The notes under the pieces: generated by a model
Seen by the model: only the letters and a program-made list of their open reading frames with translations
Told to the model about the DNA's origin: nothing
The model's database searches: none
Assembly (NCBI GenBank): GCA_030525875.1
Contig: JAUNDV010000009.1
Location: forward strand, 1 to 64,000
Reading direction: 5' to 3'
DNA: 64,000 nt
Source: Eubacteriales bacterium
GTDB taxonomy: Bacteria > Bacillota > Clostridia > Lachnospirales > Lachnospiraceae
Part shown: piece by piece, positions 28,228-37,345 of the stretch
Layout: each line of letters starts with the position of its first letter
How positions within the stretch are numbered: the first letter of the stretch is position 1
Position numbers and translations under genes: made by a program

Positions 28228-29055
28228 TTATTTTCTTACTTTGCCCAGCTCCCAAAATGCTACAGCGCTTGCAGCAGCTACATTAAGAGAATCCACTTCA
28301 TGTGACATAGGTATTTTAACAGTATAGTCACAGTCAGCAATGGTAGTACATGCGAGCCCGTCTCCTTCAGTTCCAAGAACTATAGCAAGTTTTTCTTCAT
28401 CATGTAATTTTTTATCATCAATAGAAACCGAGTCATCACTTAGAGCCATGGCAGCAGTTTTGAATCCTATATCTTTTAATTCTTTTAGTGCTTTATCAGG
28501 CCATGAATCTTCTTCAAGTATTGTCCAGGGAATCTGAAAGACCGTTCCCATACTTACTCTGGAAGATCGTCTGTACAGAGGATTGCTACAAAATGCTGTA
28601 AGTAATATTGCATCTATATTTAATGCTGCTGCGGAACGGAAAATAGCACCTACATTGGTCGGATTTACAACATTTTCAAGTATGGCTATACGTTTTGCAT
28701 CTGAACAGATTTCGTGTACCTGTGGCAGAGGTTTTCTTTTCATGGCGCAAAGCATTCCTCTGGTAAGCTTAAAGCCTGTGAGCTGTGTCAAAGTATCAAA
28801 GGAAGCTGTATAAACTGATACATTGCTATATCTTGCTATGATTTCTGCACCTTGTGTTTTTATATGTTTATCCTCGATAAGAAATGAAACAGGATCATAG
28901 CCTCCATTGAGAGCACGCTCTATTACTTTTGGGCTTTCAGCTATAAAGATTCCTTTTTCTGGCTCATGACGGTTGAGAAGCTGATTCTCAGTAAGTCGTG
29001 CATATATATCAAGTTCTTCTGCTTCAAAGTTATCTATATAAATAATATTGTCCAT
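28228..29055 (-). CDS. SpoU/TrmH-family RNA 2'-O-methyltransferase
   Basis: A 275-residue SPOUT methyltransferase that probably modifies rRNA or tRNA ribose using SAM. The N-terminal substrate-binding part begins with YARLTENQLLNRHEP and GIFIAESPKVIERAL. The knotted SAM domain shows ENVVNPTNVGAIFRSAAALN, VLGTEGDGL and IPMSHEVDSLNVAAASAV. The target nucleotide cannot be read from sequence. The gene is monocistronic and convergent with the phosphotransferase gene. Confidence 0.9.
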   Translation of the reverse strand: MDNIIYIDNFEAEELDIYARLTENQLLNRHEPEKGIFIAESPKVIERALNGGYDPVSFLIEDKHIKTQGAEIIARYSNVSVYTASFDTLTQLTGFKLTRGMLCAMKRKPLPQVHEICSDAKRIAILENVVNPTNVGAIFRSAAALNIDAILLTAFCSNPLYRRSSRVSMGTVFQIPWTILEEDSWPDKALKELKDIGFKTAAMALSDDSVSIDDKKLHDEEKLAIVLGTEGDGLACTTIADCDYTVKIPMSHEVDSLNVAAASAVAFWELGKVRK

Positions 29056-29402
29056 AATTGATCCTTTATATTTTATCTGAATTTTCTAAAAAAATTTAAA
29101 AAAATTTTTTAAAATATGAAATTTTTAGATTCCTCATACGTATATATATTAACATAGATAATAAGATAAAAAAATTAAAAATGATAACTATAAAACAGGT
29201 AGTAAAATCAGGTTTAAAATTAAACCGGAAATTAACCTAAAAATTAAGCCTTTTGACATATATAAGACAGCAATGTAATGTAAAGTTAAGTATTTAAAAA
29301 TAAGGCTGTATGATATAATTATTATATCAAAAAAGAACGTGAAATTAACCTTTTTCAGTCATTATATGACCGAGATATTTTATAGTAAAGGAGGGTATCG
29401 GT
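29056..29402. other. AT-rich intergenic region upstream of the surface-protein gene
   Basis: No gene is visible in 347 bases. It contains a TTGACA at 29253-29258 without a convincing -10, a TATAAT at 29314-29319, and two copies of GAAATTAACCT about 112 bases apart (near 29229 and 29341). One or more promoters for the divergent methylase and the 29403 gene must lie here. Confidence 0.5.
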
Positions 29403-30719
29403 ATGATTAGAAATTTAGGTAAAAAGGCTGCGTTGGCAGCAGTTATGTCAGTATTTTTTGGAGCGATGACAGTACAGGCAGACTGGCTTTTTCAGGGAAA
29501 CCAGTGGTATTATCAGGATACACCGGGATCTGGTTATGTAGCAGGAGACTGGCGCTTTATAAATGGGGCATGGTATTATTTTGATTATGACGGAGTTATG
29601 GCAGCTAACAGAGCCATTCATGATGGTAAGGGATATTATTACCTCAATGAATCAGGAGCTATGGTAAGCAACCAGTTTGTAAAAACAATACTTCCTGGTG
29701 AATCAGAGCCACGATGGATGTACCTTGGATCTTCAGGAAGAGCAGTTGAAAGAGGCTGGCAGGATATAGGTGGCAGATCCTATCATTTCACTGATGCCAA
29801 GATGGACTATGGTTTTCTTGATGCAGACGGAAATATGATGTATGCATATTCTGGGGACGAATTTAAGCAGGCAGTTTATTATTGCGGAGGACCGGACGAG
29901 GGTTACAGATGGGAGAATCAGTGGCTTGGAGTTTCAAATGAATATGACAGCTACAGACATCATGGTTCAACTCTCTGGCTGTATTTTGGCTCAAATGGCA
30001 GGAAGGTTACAGATAGAAGAGATGATATCAGATATGCAAATGGTCTGATGTACAGATGTACCTTTGATAGAAATGGAGTAATGGTAAGTGAGCAGCAGAT
30101 GGGCGGCGGAGGCGGCTCTATGGCTGAGGCTCAGTGGGTATACAGAGTTCCAACAAGATCTGAAAATAGAGAAGATTTTGAGAATGCTGTTTCAAGATGG
30201 TTCTATCAAAATTCAAGCGGTTCATACGCTAAGAATCAGATTAAGAAGATAAATGGACAGTATTATCTCTTTGATGCTTCAGGAATTATGAGAACTGGAC
30301 TTGTACTTTGCGACAGAGATGGACATTACATCAAAACCTTAAACGATCCTGATAATTATATTTATTCAAGCAGCCAGCTTGTAGCGGCAGCATATAATTT
30401 AGGAGATATTTATTATTTTGAACCTTCAGGAGCAAGAAGAAGCGGAAGAATCAGCATCGATTTAGACAATGATACATTTACTATGGGATTTGCATCAAAT
30501 GGCAAGGCAATGCATGGACCTGAAAATAGCTATCTCTACAACAGAGGATTCTTAGTCACAGCAAATGACAACAGATATGCAGTAAGAGAAGTTGATGGCA
30601 AAAATTATCTTGTTAATAACTCAGGAAAAATAATGAGCAACGGAACATACACAGATGATTCTGGAAATAAGTACAAAGTTGAAAGAAATGGAGACAATTA
30701 TAATATCACAAGAGTCTGA
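29403..30719 (+). CDS. Secreted cell-wall-binding repeat protein
   Basis: A 438-residue exported protein. The N-terminus (MIRNLGKKAALAAVMSVFFG) is a signal peptide, probably cleaved after VQA. The rest is built almost wholly from choline-/glucan-binding-type repeats with the aromatic-glycine pattern (NGAWYYFDYDGVM, GKGYYYLNESGAMV, NGQYYLFDASGIMRTG, GKNYLVNNSGKIMSNG). No catalytic domain is evident, so it probably coats the wall or binds polysaccharide. AAAGGAGGG precedes the ATG. It appears monocistronic with a terminator behind. Confidence 0.82.
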   Translation: MIRNLGKKAALAAVMSVFFGAMTVQADWLFQGNQWYYQDTPGSGYVAGDWRFINGAWYYFDYDGVMAANRAIHDGKGYYYLNESGAMVSNQFVKTILPGESEPRWMYLGSSGRAVERGWQDIGGRSYHFTDAKMDYGFLDADGNMMYAYSGDEFKQAVYYCGGPDEGYRWENQWLGVSNEYDSYRHHGSTLWLYFGSNGRKVTDRRDDIRYANGLMYRCTFDRNGVMVSEQQMGGGGGSMAEAQWVYRVPTRSENREDFENAVSRWFYQNSSGSYAKNQIKKINGQYYLFDASGIMRTGLVLCDRDGHYIKTLNDPDNYIYSSSQLVAAAYNLGDIYYFEPSGARRSGRISIDLDNDTFTMGFASNGKAMHGPENSYLYNRGFLVTANDNRYAVREVDGKNYLVNNSGKIMSNGTYTDDSGNKYKVERNGDNYNITRV

Positions 30720-30762
30720 TTAGGTCTTTGGCTTTAAACACACATATTGAATTAAACTATTT

Positions 30763-30795
30763 AAGGGTCAGGAGTTAATCTCCTGACTCTTTGCT
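30763..30795 (+). terminator. Terminator after the wall-binding protein gene
   Basis: AAGGGTCAGGAG pairs with CTCCTGACTCTT around TTAAT, followed by a short T run. The next gene's AAAGGAGG starts a few bases later. Confidence 0.7.
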
Positions 30796-30809
30796 ATAAA
30801 GGAGGAAAC

Positions 30810-31835
30810 ATGAAAAAGTCTTTGGTATTGCCAATTATGCTTTTTACATCAATTATACTTTCAGCCTGTGGAGCAAGTACTAGCGCTGTAAGCAGGAATC
30901 AGGCAGCAATGGATATGTCATATGGTGAGAATGCAATGATTGAGGAGAGAGCTTCGGATGTACCAGTTGCGAAAGCTATGAATGCAGGTGCAAATTATGG
31001 AATGGAAACCGTTGTATCCGAAGAAAATCTTAATACAGATATTGAAAACGCAGACATTCAATCAGAACGCAAGCTCATACGGACTGTAAATATGGAGCTC
31101 AAGGTTGAATCAGATATTTCAGAAGCTGTAAATGAAATAATTAGTCTTGTAGAAGCTCAGGGTGGATATATAGAGCAGAACAGTTCATATTTTGGAGATT
31201 ACAGTCAGACAGTTAATCTTAAGCTAAGAGTTCCAAAAGATGGTTCAGATGGACTTATTGATGAATTAAAAGGAAAATACAAGCTTTTAAATATAGATGA
31301 TTCAGTAGAGGATGTAACGCTTAATTACACAGATATTAAGACAAGACTGGAAGTGAAGACAAAGACCAGAGATAAGTATATGGAATATCTGGACAAGGCA
31401 GAAAGCATAGAAGAAATACTTGCCATAGAGGAGAAGATATCCCAGGTTACAGCCGAAATAGAATCTTATGAATCCCAGATGAGAGTAATGGATAATCAGA
31501 TAGACTATACTACTATATACTTAAATCTTCAGTCTGACGAAAAAGGAGTAGAGCGGGGATTTTGGGATAAGGTAAAAGAGAGATTTAATAACTTTTCTGA
31601 AAATGTTCTAAAGGTCATTATGAGCATGATAGAGTGGACAGTATATGCACTCATAGTGCTTATATTTGTAATTCCATTAGTTGGACTTACTGTTAAAATT
31701 TTAATGAGAATAATAAGAGGAAAGAATAAAAAAAGTAAAGATATTAAGTCTGATAAAAATGATATAGAGAAACAGTCGGTTAAAGACATTTTGGAAAATA
31801 CAAAAAAGGATGAAAAAAAAGATGATAAGAAATAA
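30810..31835 (+). CDS. DUF4349 lipoprotein
   Basis: A 341-residue lipoprotein with lipobox LSAC. The DUF4349 domain (about 90-260) begins RKLIRTVNMELKVES and has the typical coiled-coil segment around YMEYLDKAESIEEILAIEEKIS and the closing DYTTIYLNL. One membrane helix follows (~272-294), then a long Lys/Asp-rich cytoplasmic tail. DUF4349 function is unknown, although related proteins are thought to act at the envelope. The serpin gene overlaps its 3' end, so the two are probably co-expressed. Confidence 0.85.
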   Translation: MKKSLVLPIMLFTSIILSACGASTSAVSRNQAAMDMSYGENAMIEERASDVPVAKAMNAGANYGMETVVSEENLNTDIENADIQSERKLIRTVNMELKVESDISEAVNEIISLVEAQGGYIEQNSSYFGDYSQTVNLKLRVPKDGSDGLIDELKGKYKLLNIDDSVEDVTLNYTDIKTRLEVKTKTRDKYMEYLDKAESIEEILAIEEKISQVTAEIESYESQMRVMDNQIDYTTIYLNLQSDEKGVERGFWDKVKERFNNFSENVLKVIMSMIEWTVYALIVLIFVIPLVGLTVKILMRIIRGKNKKSKDIKSDKNDIEKQSVKDILENTKKDEKKDDKK

Positions 31836-33198
31836 AAAAACTACCTGTATTTTATCTTTAGTATTTATCTTTAGTCTGATGTTATGTGGATGTGGAAAAA
31901 CAGATAATGATATAAAGGCTACAGAGACCTCAGTTAATGCTGGGATAGATGAAGTACAAAATGAAACAGCTACTAAATCGGATGTTAAGTATCCAGAGAT
32001 TCCATCTGATGATGAGGAACTGGAACGGTATATAGAGGATAACAGACCTAGTGAAGAGGAAATAGAAGAAATACAGGATTTTTCATGGGAAACAACATCA
32101 AAGCTTATTTCAAACACAGGTGTAAATGAAAATTATTCACCAGCCAGTCTGTATTTTGCCTTATCTTTACTTGCAGCTGGTGCAGAAGGTGAGACAGCTG
32201 ATGAATTATATGAGCTTTTAAATATAGATAGCAGAGAGGCACTTATAGCAAGGTCGTCCAAGCTTTTCAGATGGCTTAGCATTTTTGAAGATCCAAGATA
32301 TAGCTCTGAAACAAGTGACTTGAAGATAGCAAATTCCCTATGGCTGCAAAATGGAATAAATTTTAAGGAAGAATATAAGAACACAGCTATAAATGATTTT
32401 TATTCAGGTATTTTCAATGTAGATTTTAAAGATCAAGAAACAGGAAAACAAATTTCTGCCTGGATAAATGAGCATACGGAAGGTCTTTTAAATCCTGAAA
32501 TACAGTTTAGTCCAGAGACACTTATGAGTATAGTAAATACAGTTTACTTTTACGCTGAGTGGCAGGATGGATTTGATAAAAACAATACCTTTGAAGGAGA
32601 TTTTTATATCTCAAATGTTGATAATTCATCTGGCTTAAAGAGAGATTTCATGAAGCAGGAAGTCATGAGTAAATTTTACAAGGGAGATGGATTTACCAGA
32701 TCAGAGCTTAAGCTTAAAAATAGATCTAAGATGATATTTGTACTTCCTGATAAAGGCGAGGATATTGATTCTTTCATACAGGATGCAGATCGTCTGGAAG
32801 ATGTATTTACAAAGGGTGAGGACAGTAATGTTATGGTTAACTGGGAGATTCCTAAGTTTGGCTTTGACAGCTCTTATGATATAACAGCTAAAATCAAAGC
32901 CTTAGGTATCGAACAGATCTGCTCACCCCTGGCAGATTTTTCATATATAACAGATGAAGAGATAAGCGTAGATAAAATATCTCAGGAAACACACATAGGT
33001 CTGGATGAAAATGGTGTAGAGGCTGCATCGTATACGATTGTACAGTTAATTGAGTCAGCTATGCTGCCGGATGATAAAGCTGAAATGATACTCAACAGAC
33101 CATTTTTGTATGCAATAATGACAAATGACGGAATTCCTCTCTTTATAGGTACATATAGAGGAAGTGAAGATATGCTGATATGTGGAACAGAAGAATAA
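31822..33198 (+). CDS. Serpin-family protease inhibitor, lipoprotein
   Basis: A 458-residue exported serpin. Signal peptide and lipobox (LMLCGC) anchor it to the outer face of the membrane, and an acidic linker of ~70 residues precedes the domain. Serpin hallmarks are YSPASLYFALSLLAAGAEGETADEL, ANSLWLQNG, and MSIVNTVYFYAEWQ. The reactive-centre hinge is LDENGVEAASYT, and the C-terminal RPFLYAIMTNDGIPLFIG follows. Serpins trap serine or cysteine proteases by loop insertion. Cleavage probably falls within IVQLIESAML, but the P1 residue is uncertain. An ATG at 31810 is also possible, but 31822 is better spaced from AAGGA. Confidence 0.9.
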   Translation: MIRNKKTTCILSLVFIFSLMLCGCGKTDNDIKATETSVNAGIDEVQNETATKSDVKYPEIPSDDEELERYIEDNRPSEEEIEEIQDFSWETTSKLISNTGVNENYSPASLYFALSLLAAGAEGETADELYELLNIDSREALIARSSKLFRWLSIFEDPRYSSETSDLKIANSLWLQNGINFKEEYKNTAINDFYSGIFNVDFKDQETGKQISAWINEHTEGLLNPEIQFSPETLMSIVNTVYFYAEWQDGFDKNNTFEGDFYISNVDNSSGLKRDFMKQEVMSKFYKGDGFTRSELKLKNRSKMIFVLPDKGEDIDSFIQDADRLEDVFTKGEDSNVMVNWEIPKFGFDSSYDITAKIKALGIEQICSPLADFSYITDEEISVDKISQETHIGLDENGVEAASYTIVQLIESAMLPDDKAEMILNRPFLYAIMTNDGIPLFIGTYRGSEDMLICGTEE

Positions 33199-33243
33199 AC
33201 CATACAGACACACTTAATGTGATAAAATGTGCTTAAAATTTAT

Positions 33244-33303
33244 AAGGGCTACTCTGAAAATACTGACTCACAAAGAGTTAGATTCAGAGATAGCCCTTAT
33301 TTT
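33244..33303. terminator. Bidirectional terminator after the serpin gene
   Basis: AAGGGCTA pairs with TAGCCCTT, with an inner CTGAA/TTCAG and ACTC/GAGT continuation, followed by ATTTTG. It lies between convergent genes. Confidence 0.78.
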
Positions 33304-33318
33304 GATTTTAAAGCATAT

Positions 33319-34368
33319 TTATTTAAGTCTGTTTAAATCAGAAATAAAGCTGTCAACATTTTCCTCCTTTGTTGCCCATGAGGTACAAAATCTTACTGCA
33401 CTTTCGTGTTCATTTATCCTGCACCAATAGTTAAAGGAATAATTGTCTTTCAATTTAGCGATAAGGCTGTCAGGTAAAATAGGGAATTGCTGGTTGGTGT
33501 AGCTGTCTCTATATAAGCTAAAGCCTGCATCAAGGAAGGCTTGTTTAAGCTTCATAGCCATAGCATTTGCGTGTCTTGCAATAGAAAAGTAAAGACATTC
33601 ATCATTTTCCTTTTCAAAAAGACACTCATACTGGATACCAAGCAGTCTTCCCTTGGCAAGCAGACCACCCTTCTGCTTTATATAGTATTTGAATTCATCA
33701 TAGCAGGTTGTACTCTTAAAGACAACGGCCTCGCCAAAAAGTGCACCAACCTTTGTGCCACCTATATAAAAGACATCGGTATAATTATAAATATCCTGCA
33801 GGCTAAGGTCGCATTTTTCTGAGGTAAGGCCATAGCCAAGTCTTGCTCCATCCAGATAAAGGTAGAGCTTATATTTATTGCAGACCTCATAGATGGATTT
33901 CAATTCAGCCTTTGTATAGAGAGTTCCTTCTTCAGTTGAAAATGCTATAAATACAACCTTAGGCTTTACCATATGCTCCTTGGATTCATCATTTAGATGT
34001 CCGAGAACGTACTCTTCAATCTGTTGGGCAGTGATTTTTCCATTGTGCTCAGGAAGAGTGATGACCTTGTGGCCTGTAGCTTCAATAGCTCCTGATTCAT
34101 GGCAGGCGATATGACCTGTGGTAGCAGCTATAACACCTTCATGTGATCTCATAAGATAATCCAGTACAGTTGTATTTGTTTGTGTACCACCTACAAGAAA
34201 CTCTATGTAGGCATTGTCATCGCCAAGCTCCTTGCGTATCATTTCCTTTGCATGTGCACAGTACTCATCCTCTCCATAGCCTATAGTCTGAACAAGATTG
34301 GTTTCTGCTAATCTTTTTATAATTTTTTCATGTGCTCCCTCAAGATAGTCACTGTTAAACATTATCAT
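33319..34368 (-). CDS. Threonine-aldolase-like PLP enzyme (beta-eliminating lyase family)
   Basis: A fold-type I PLP enzyme of ~349 residues. It resembles low-specificity L-threonine aldolases, which split threonine or allo-threonine to glycine and acetaldehyde. Visible family segments are the N-terminal FNSDYLEGAHEKI, the aromatic-stacking HIACHESGAIEATGHKV, the PLP-aspartate loop LYLDGARLGYGL, and the Schiff-base lysine in YIGGTKVGALFG. The frame could open at 34389, but ATG 34368 is preceded by GGGGTG at proper spacing. Tyrosine-phenol-lyase-type activities cannot be excluded. Confidence 0.85.
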   Translation of the reverse strand: MIMFNSDYLEGAHEKIIKRLAETNLVQTIGYGEDEYCAHAKEMIRKELGDDNAYIEFLVGGTQTNTTVLDYLMRSHEGVIAATTGHIACHESGAIEATGHKVITLPEHNGKITAQQIEEYVLGHLNDESKEHMVKPKVVFIAFSTEEGTLYTKAELKSIYEVCNKYKLYLYLDGARLGYGLTSEKCDLSLQDIYNYTDVFYIGGTKVGALFGEAVVFKSTTCYDEFKYYIKQKGGLLAKGRLLGIQYECLFEKENDECLYFSIARHANAMAMKLKQAFLDAGFSLYRDSYTNQQFPILPDSLIAKLKDNYSFNYWCRINEHESAVRFCTSWATKEENVDSFISDLNRLK

Positions 34369-34558
34369 AATAAAACACCCCACTAACATTTATTTTTTAT
34401 ACTATTATAGTTTATATCTCTTTAAAGAGCATAATGTCAATTGATAAGCTTACTTCACATAAAAAAATGAGTGTAATAAAATATTAAGAAAAATATTTAT
34501 AAAAATGTTTTACAATATAAGTATAAATACAAAAAAAGAAGATAAGAGGTTAATAGAT

Positions 34559-34984
34559 ATGAAAAAGGTTATACTTGATTTTAATGTGCCTGAATCAAAG
34601 GATAAGGTAATTGAATATATAAATGAAAAGCTGGAGCTGCCAGAATATTATACAAAAAGCATGGATGCACTTTATGACTATCTGACTGAGCTGAGCGAGC
34701 CAACAGCTGTTGGTTTTTTTATGCCTACACCAGAATATGAAGAAATAGATCTGGACTATTTTATGTATATTGAGGAAGTTAGACAGACCTTCATAGATGC
34801 TGAAAAGGATGGAGATAATCTGGCTGTTATATTTGGAGACCTTCCAGACAATTATGATATAGATGATGATTTTGATGATCTTTATTCAGATGATGAGTGG
34901 GATGATAGTGCTGACTACGAAGATGAAGATGACTACAGCGATGACGACTACAATGATATTGATCTGTTTGGAGCTTTCAAATGA
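34559..34984 (+). CDS. Barstar-like protein with acidic C-terminal tail
   Basis: A 141-residue protein. Residues ~1-90 match the barstar (barnase-inhibitor) pattern: KKVILDFNVPESKDKVIEYI, then LELPEYYTKSMDALYDYLTEL, where barstars have a similar PxYYGxNxDALxD. The last ~40 residues are almost only Asp, Glu, Tyr and Ser, a feature not seen in classic barstar. No barnase-type RNase gene is nearby. AGAGG at 34545-34549 sets the start. The upstream ATG at 34505 lacks a site. The stop overlaps recJ as ATGA, implying coupled translation. Confidence 0.72.
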   Translation: MKKVILDFNVPESKDKVIEYINEKLELPEYYTKSMDALYDYLTELSEPTAVGFFMPTPEYEEIDLDYFMYIEEVRQTFIDAEKDGDNLAVIFGDLPDNYDIDDDFDDLYSDDEWDDSADYEDEDDYSDDDYNDIDLFGAFK

Positions 34985-36705
34985 TAAAAACAAAGAAGAA
35001 ATGGATGGTATATGCTAAGAAGGCTGATTTTAAGTCACTTTCGCAAAAATATGGCATGGATCAGGTTGTTATGCGTATACTTAGAAATAGAGAAATAAAT
35101 ACAGACAAAGAAATCATGAGCTATCTCAATGGAAAGATAGAAGATATATATGATTCTTCTCTGCTTCCTGATGTAAATAAGGCTGTTGATATACTTAAAG
35201 CAAATATAGATGCAGGAAATAAAATAAGAGTAGTCGGAGATTATGATATTGACGGAGTTTGTGCTACCTATATTTTAAGTGCTACTTTAAAAAAATTACA
35301 TGCAAGTGCTGATTACGTAATACCTGACAGGGTAAGGGATGGATATGGAATAAACCGCTCAATAGTAGATAATGCAGTAAAGGACGGTGTAGACCTGATC
35401 ATAACCTGTGACAATGGAATTGCTGCGATAGATGAACTGGGATATGCTGTTAGTAAAGGGATAAAAGTAATAGTTACAGACCATCATGATGTAAGACTTG
35501 ATGAAGCTGGAAATGAAAATATTCCTACAGCAGATGCTATTGTAAATGCAAAGCTAAAGAGAAGCCAGTATCCATGTGCGGATATATGTGGAGCTGTAAC
35601 AGCGTGGAAGCTTACAGAGCTATTGCTTGAGCAGTACAAAATTCTAAAAAATGAGTGGCTTGAGCTTATAGAGTTTGCAGCCATTGCTACCATTGGTGAT
35701 GTAATGAAGCTGGTAGGTGAAAACCGCATTATAGTAAAGGAAGGTCTTAGCAGAATAAACAAAGGTTCATTTAATCTAGGTCTTAGAAAATTAATAGAAA
35801 AGTGTGATATAAGTGGCAAAAAAATAAATACCTATCATATAGGTTTTATTATAGGACCTTGTATAAATGCAGGGGGAAGACTGGAATCAGCAGAGCTTGC
35901 CATGAAGCTTTTTATGTCTGAAACAGAGGCTGAGGCCGAGCATTATGCCATGAGGCTGAAACTCTTAAATGATGACAGAAAGGCTATGACAGAAAGGGGG
36001 ATGCAGGAGGCCGAAAAAATAGTAGAAGAAACGGAAAAAGACCGAAAGGTACTTGTTGTATATCTGCCTGAGCTTCATGAATCACTTGCCGGCATTGTTG
36101 CCGGAAGAGTTAAGGAAAAATATGGTAAACCAACCTTTGTTATTACTGACAGCGAGGATGGATGCAAGGGAAGCGGAAGATCGATAGAGGCTTATCATAT
36201 GTTTGAAGCCTTATGTAAGGTCTCAGATCTGCTTGAGAAATTTGGTGGACATCCTATGGCAGCAGGTCTAAGCCTGAAAAAAGAAAATGTAAATAAGCTT
36301 AGAGAGAGATTAAATGAAAATGCAGATCTAAAGGAAGAGGACTTTGTACAGAAGCTTATGATTGACTGTGCCATGCCTATTGGATATATATCTTCTAAGC
36401 TTATTGAGGAGCTAGATACTCTTGAACCATTTGGACCAGGAAATGAAAAGCCGGTTTTTGCAGTTAAAAATGTAATGCTCACAGACAAGCGTATATTAGG
36501 CAAAAACAGAAATGTATTAAAGCTTATAGTAAGAGATGAAAATGGAAGCAGTGTTCAGGGCGTATTTTTTGGAAATCCAGAAGAAATGAACGATATTTTA
36601 GAGCATGAAACTACAGCAAGTATTTTGTACTATCCTCAGATAAATGAGTTCAATGGAAGAAAGACACTACAGCTTGTGATAAATGAGGTAAGATTTGAAC
36701 AGTAA
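34981..36705 (+). CDS. recJ: Single-stranded-DNA-specific exonuclease RecJ
   Basis: RecJ degrades single-stranded DNA 5' to 3' in recombination and repair. The 574-residue protein has the DHH phosphoesterase motifs VVGDYDIDGVCATY (near residue 83), TCDNGIAA and VTDHHDVR, then GPCINAGGRLESAELA. The DHHA1 domain carries GSGRSIEAYHMFEAL and KFGGHPMAAGLSL. A C-terminal OB-like domain (EPFGPGNEKPVFAVKNV) follows. It overlaps the barstar-like gene by four bases. Length is normal for Firmicutes. Confidence 0.95.
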   Translation: MIKTKKKWMVYAKKADFKSLSQKYGMDQVVMRILRNREINTDKEIMSYLNGKIEDIYDSSLLPDVNKAVDILKANIDAGNKIRVVGDYDIDGVCATYILSATLKKLHASADYVIPDRVRDGYGINRSIVDNAVKDGVDLIITCDNGIAAIDELGYAVSKGIKVIVTDHHDVRLDEAGNENIPTADAIVNAKLKRSQYPCADICGAVTAWKLTELLLEQYKILKNEWLELIEFAAIATIGDVMKLVGENRIIVKEGLSRINKGSFNLGLRKLIEKCDISGKKINTYHIGFIIGPCINAGGRLESAELAMKLFMSETEAEAEHYAMRLKLLNDDRKAMTERGMQEAEKIVEETEKDRKVLVVYLPELHESLAGIVAGRVKEKYGKPTFVITDSEDGCKGSGRSIEAYHMFEALCKVSDLLEKFGGHPMAAGLSLKKENVNKLRERLNENADLKEEDFVQKLMIDCAMPIGYISSKLIEELDTLEPFGPGNEKPVFAVKNVMLTDKRILGKNRNVLKLIVRDENGSSVQGVFFGNPEEMNDILEHETTASILYYPQINEFNGRKTLQLVINEVRFEQ

Positions 36706-36732
36706 ATGCTTTTAAGAAGGGAGAATTTCAAA

Positions 36733-36963
36733 ATGAGATTAGGTATCATTAGTTTTGTTATTGGTATCGTATTTGTTATTATCGGTATATTACTTAAAAT
36801 GAATAATAATACGGTTTCTGTAATTGGAGGTGCAGATGGGCCTACTTCAATATTTGTTGCGACAAAACTTAGCAGTGTATCAGTAAATATATTTCTTATT
36901 ATAGGCGTTGTTCTATTGGCAGCAGGCTTTGTTTTATACTTTAGAAAAAAGAATAAAAGATGA
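36733..36963 (+). CDS. Small membrane protein with an OadB-type GGADGPTSIFVA motif
   Basis: A 76-residue protein with two membrane helices (RLGIISFVIGIVFVIIGILL and NIFLIIGVVLLAAGFVLYF). Between them is SVIGGADGPTSIFVATKL, closely resembling the ion-binding signature of the beta subunit of sodium-pumping decarboxylases (OadB/GcdB). Those proteins are over 350 residues with about nine helices, so this is a stand-alone mini-protein and not a functional pump by itself. GGGAG at 36719-36723 sets the start, and the upstream ATG at 36706 lacks one. The function is unknown. Confidence 0.7.
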   Translation: MRLGIISFVIGIVFVIIGILLKMNNNTVSVIGGADGPTSIFVATKLSSVSVNIFLIIGVVLLAAGFVLYFRKKNKR

Positions 36964-37029
36964 GATATATAAAATATAATCAGGAAATATAAGATAGTCA
37001 GAAGACATGAATAAATGCAGAAACTGAAA

Positions 37030-37070
37030 AAGAAGCTATCCACCAAGTTACTAGTGAGATAGCTTCTTTT
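37030..37070. terminator. Bidirectional terminator between small membrane protein gene and tRNA-Arg
   Basis: AAGAAGCTATC pairs perfectly with GATAGCTTCTT, with T-rich flanks on both strands. On the minus strand it ends the tRNA transcript. Confidence 0.82.
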
Positions 37071-37089
37071 CCCTCGAGCTAAATATTAA

Positions 37090-37163
37090 TGCACCAGAGA
37101 AGGCTCGAACTCCCAACCTTTCGGTCCGTAGCCGAACGCTCTATCCAATTGAGCTACTAGTGC
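37090..37163 (-). tRNA. tRNA-Arg (anticodon ACG)
   Basis: The 74-base minus-strand sequence folds as a complete cloverleaf. The acceptor GCACTAG pairs with CTGGTGC, the D stem is GCTC/GAGC, and the anticodon stem TTCGG/CCGAA carries loop CTACGGA with ACG at 34-36. The variable loop is 5 bases, and the T arm is GGGAG-TTCGAGC-CTTCT. A73 is present and CCA is not encoded. A34 would be edited to inosine to read CGU/CGC/CGA. Confidence 0.96.
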
Positions 37164-37345
37164 ATGGCTTTTTCAAGCGCATATTGAATTATATCATATA
37201 TGAAATAAATGTCAATAAAAATTTAATTTTTGTGAAGTGATTACGATATATTATAATAAATATTTGCAATGCACTTGTAAAATGAATGAATATTGAATAT
37301 AATAAATGTGGAAGTTATCAGAGAAGAAGAGGAGGAGTGTTTTAT

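Noticed and set aside
31701..32117. 138-residue antisense ORF across the DUF4349/serpin junction
   Set aside because: Both plus-strand genes show clear families and lipoboxes here. The antisense product is Ser/Phe-rich noise.
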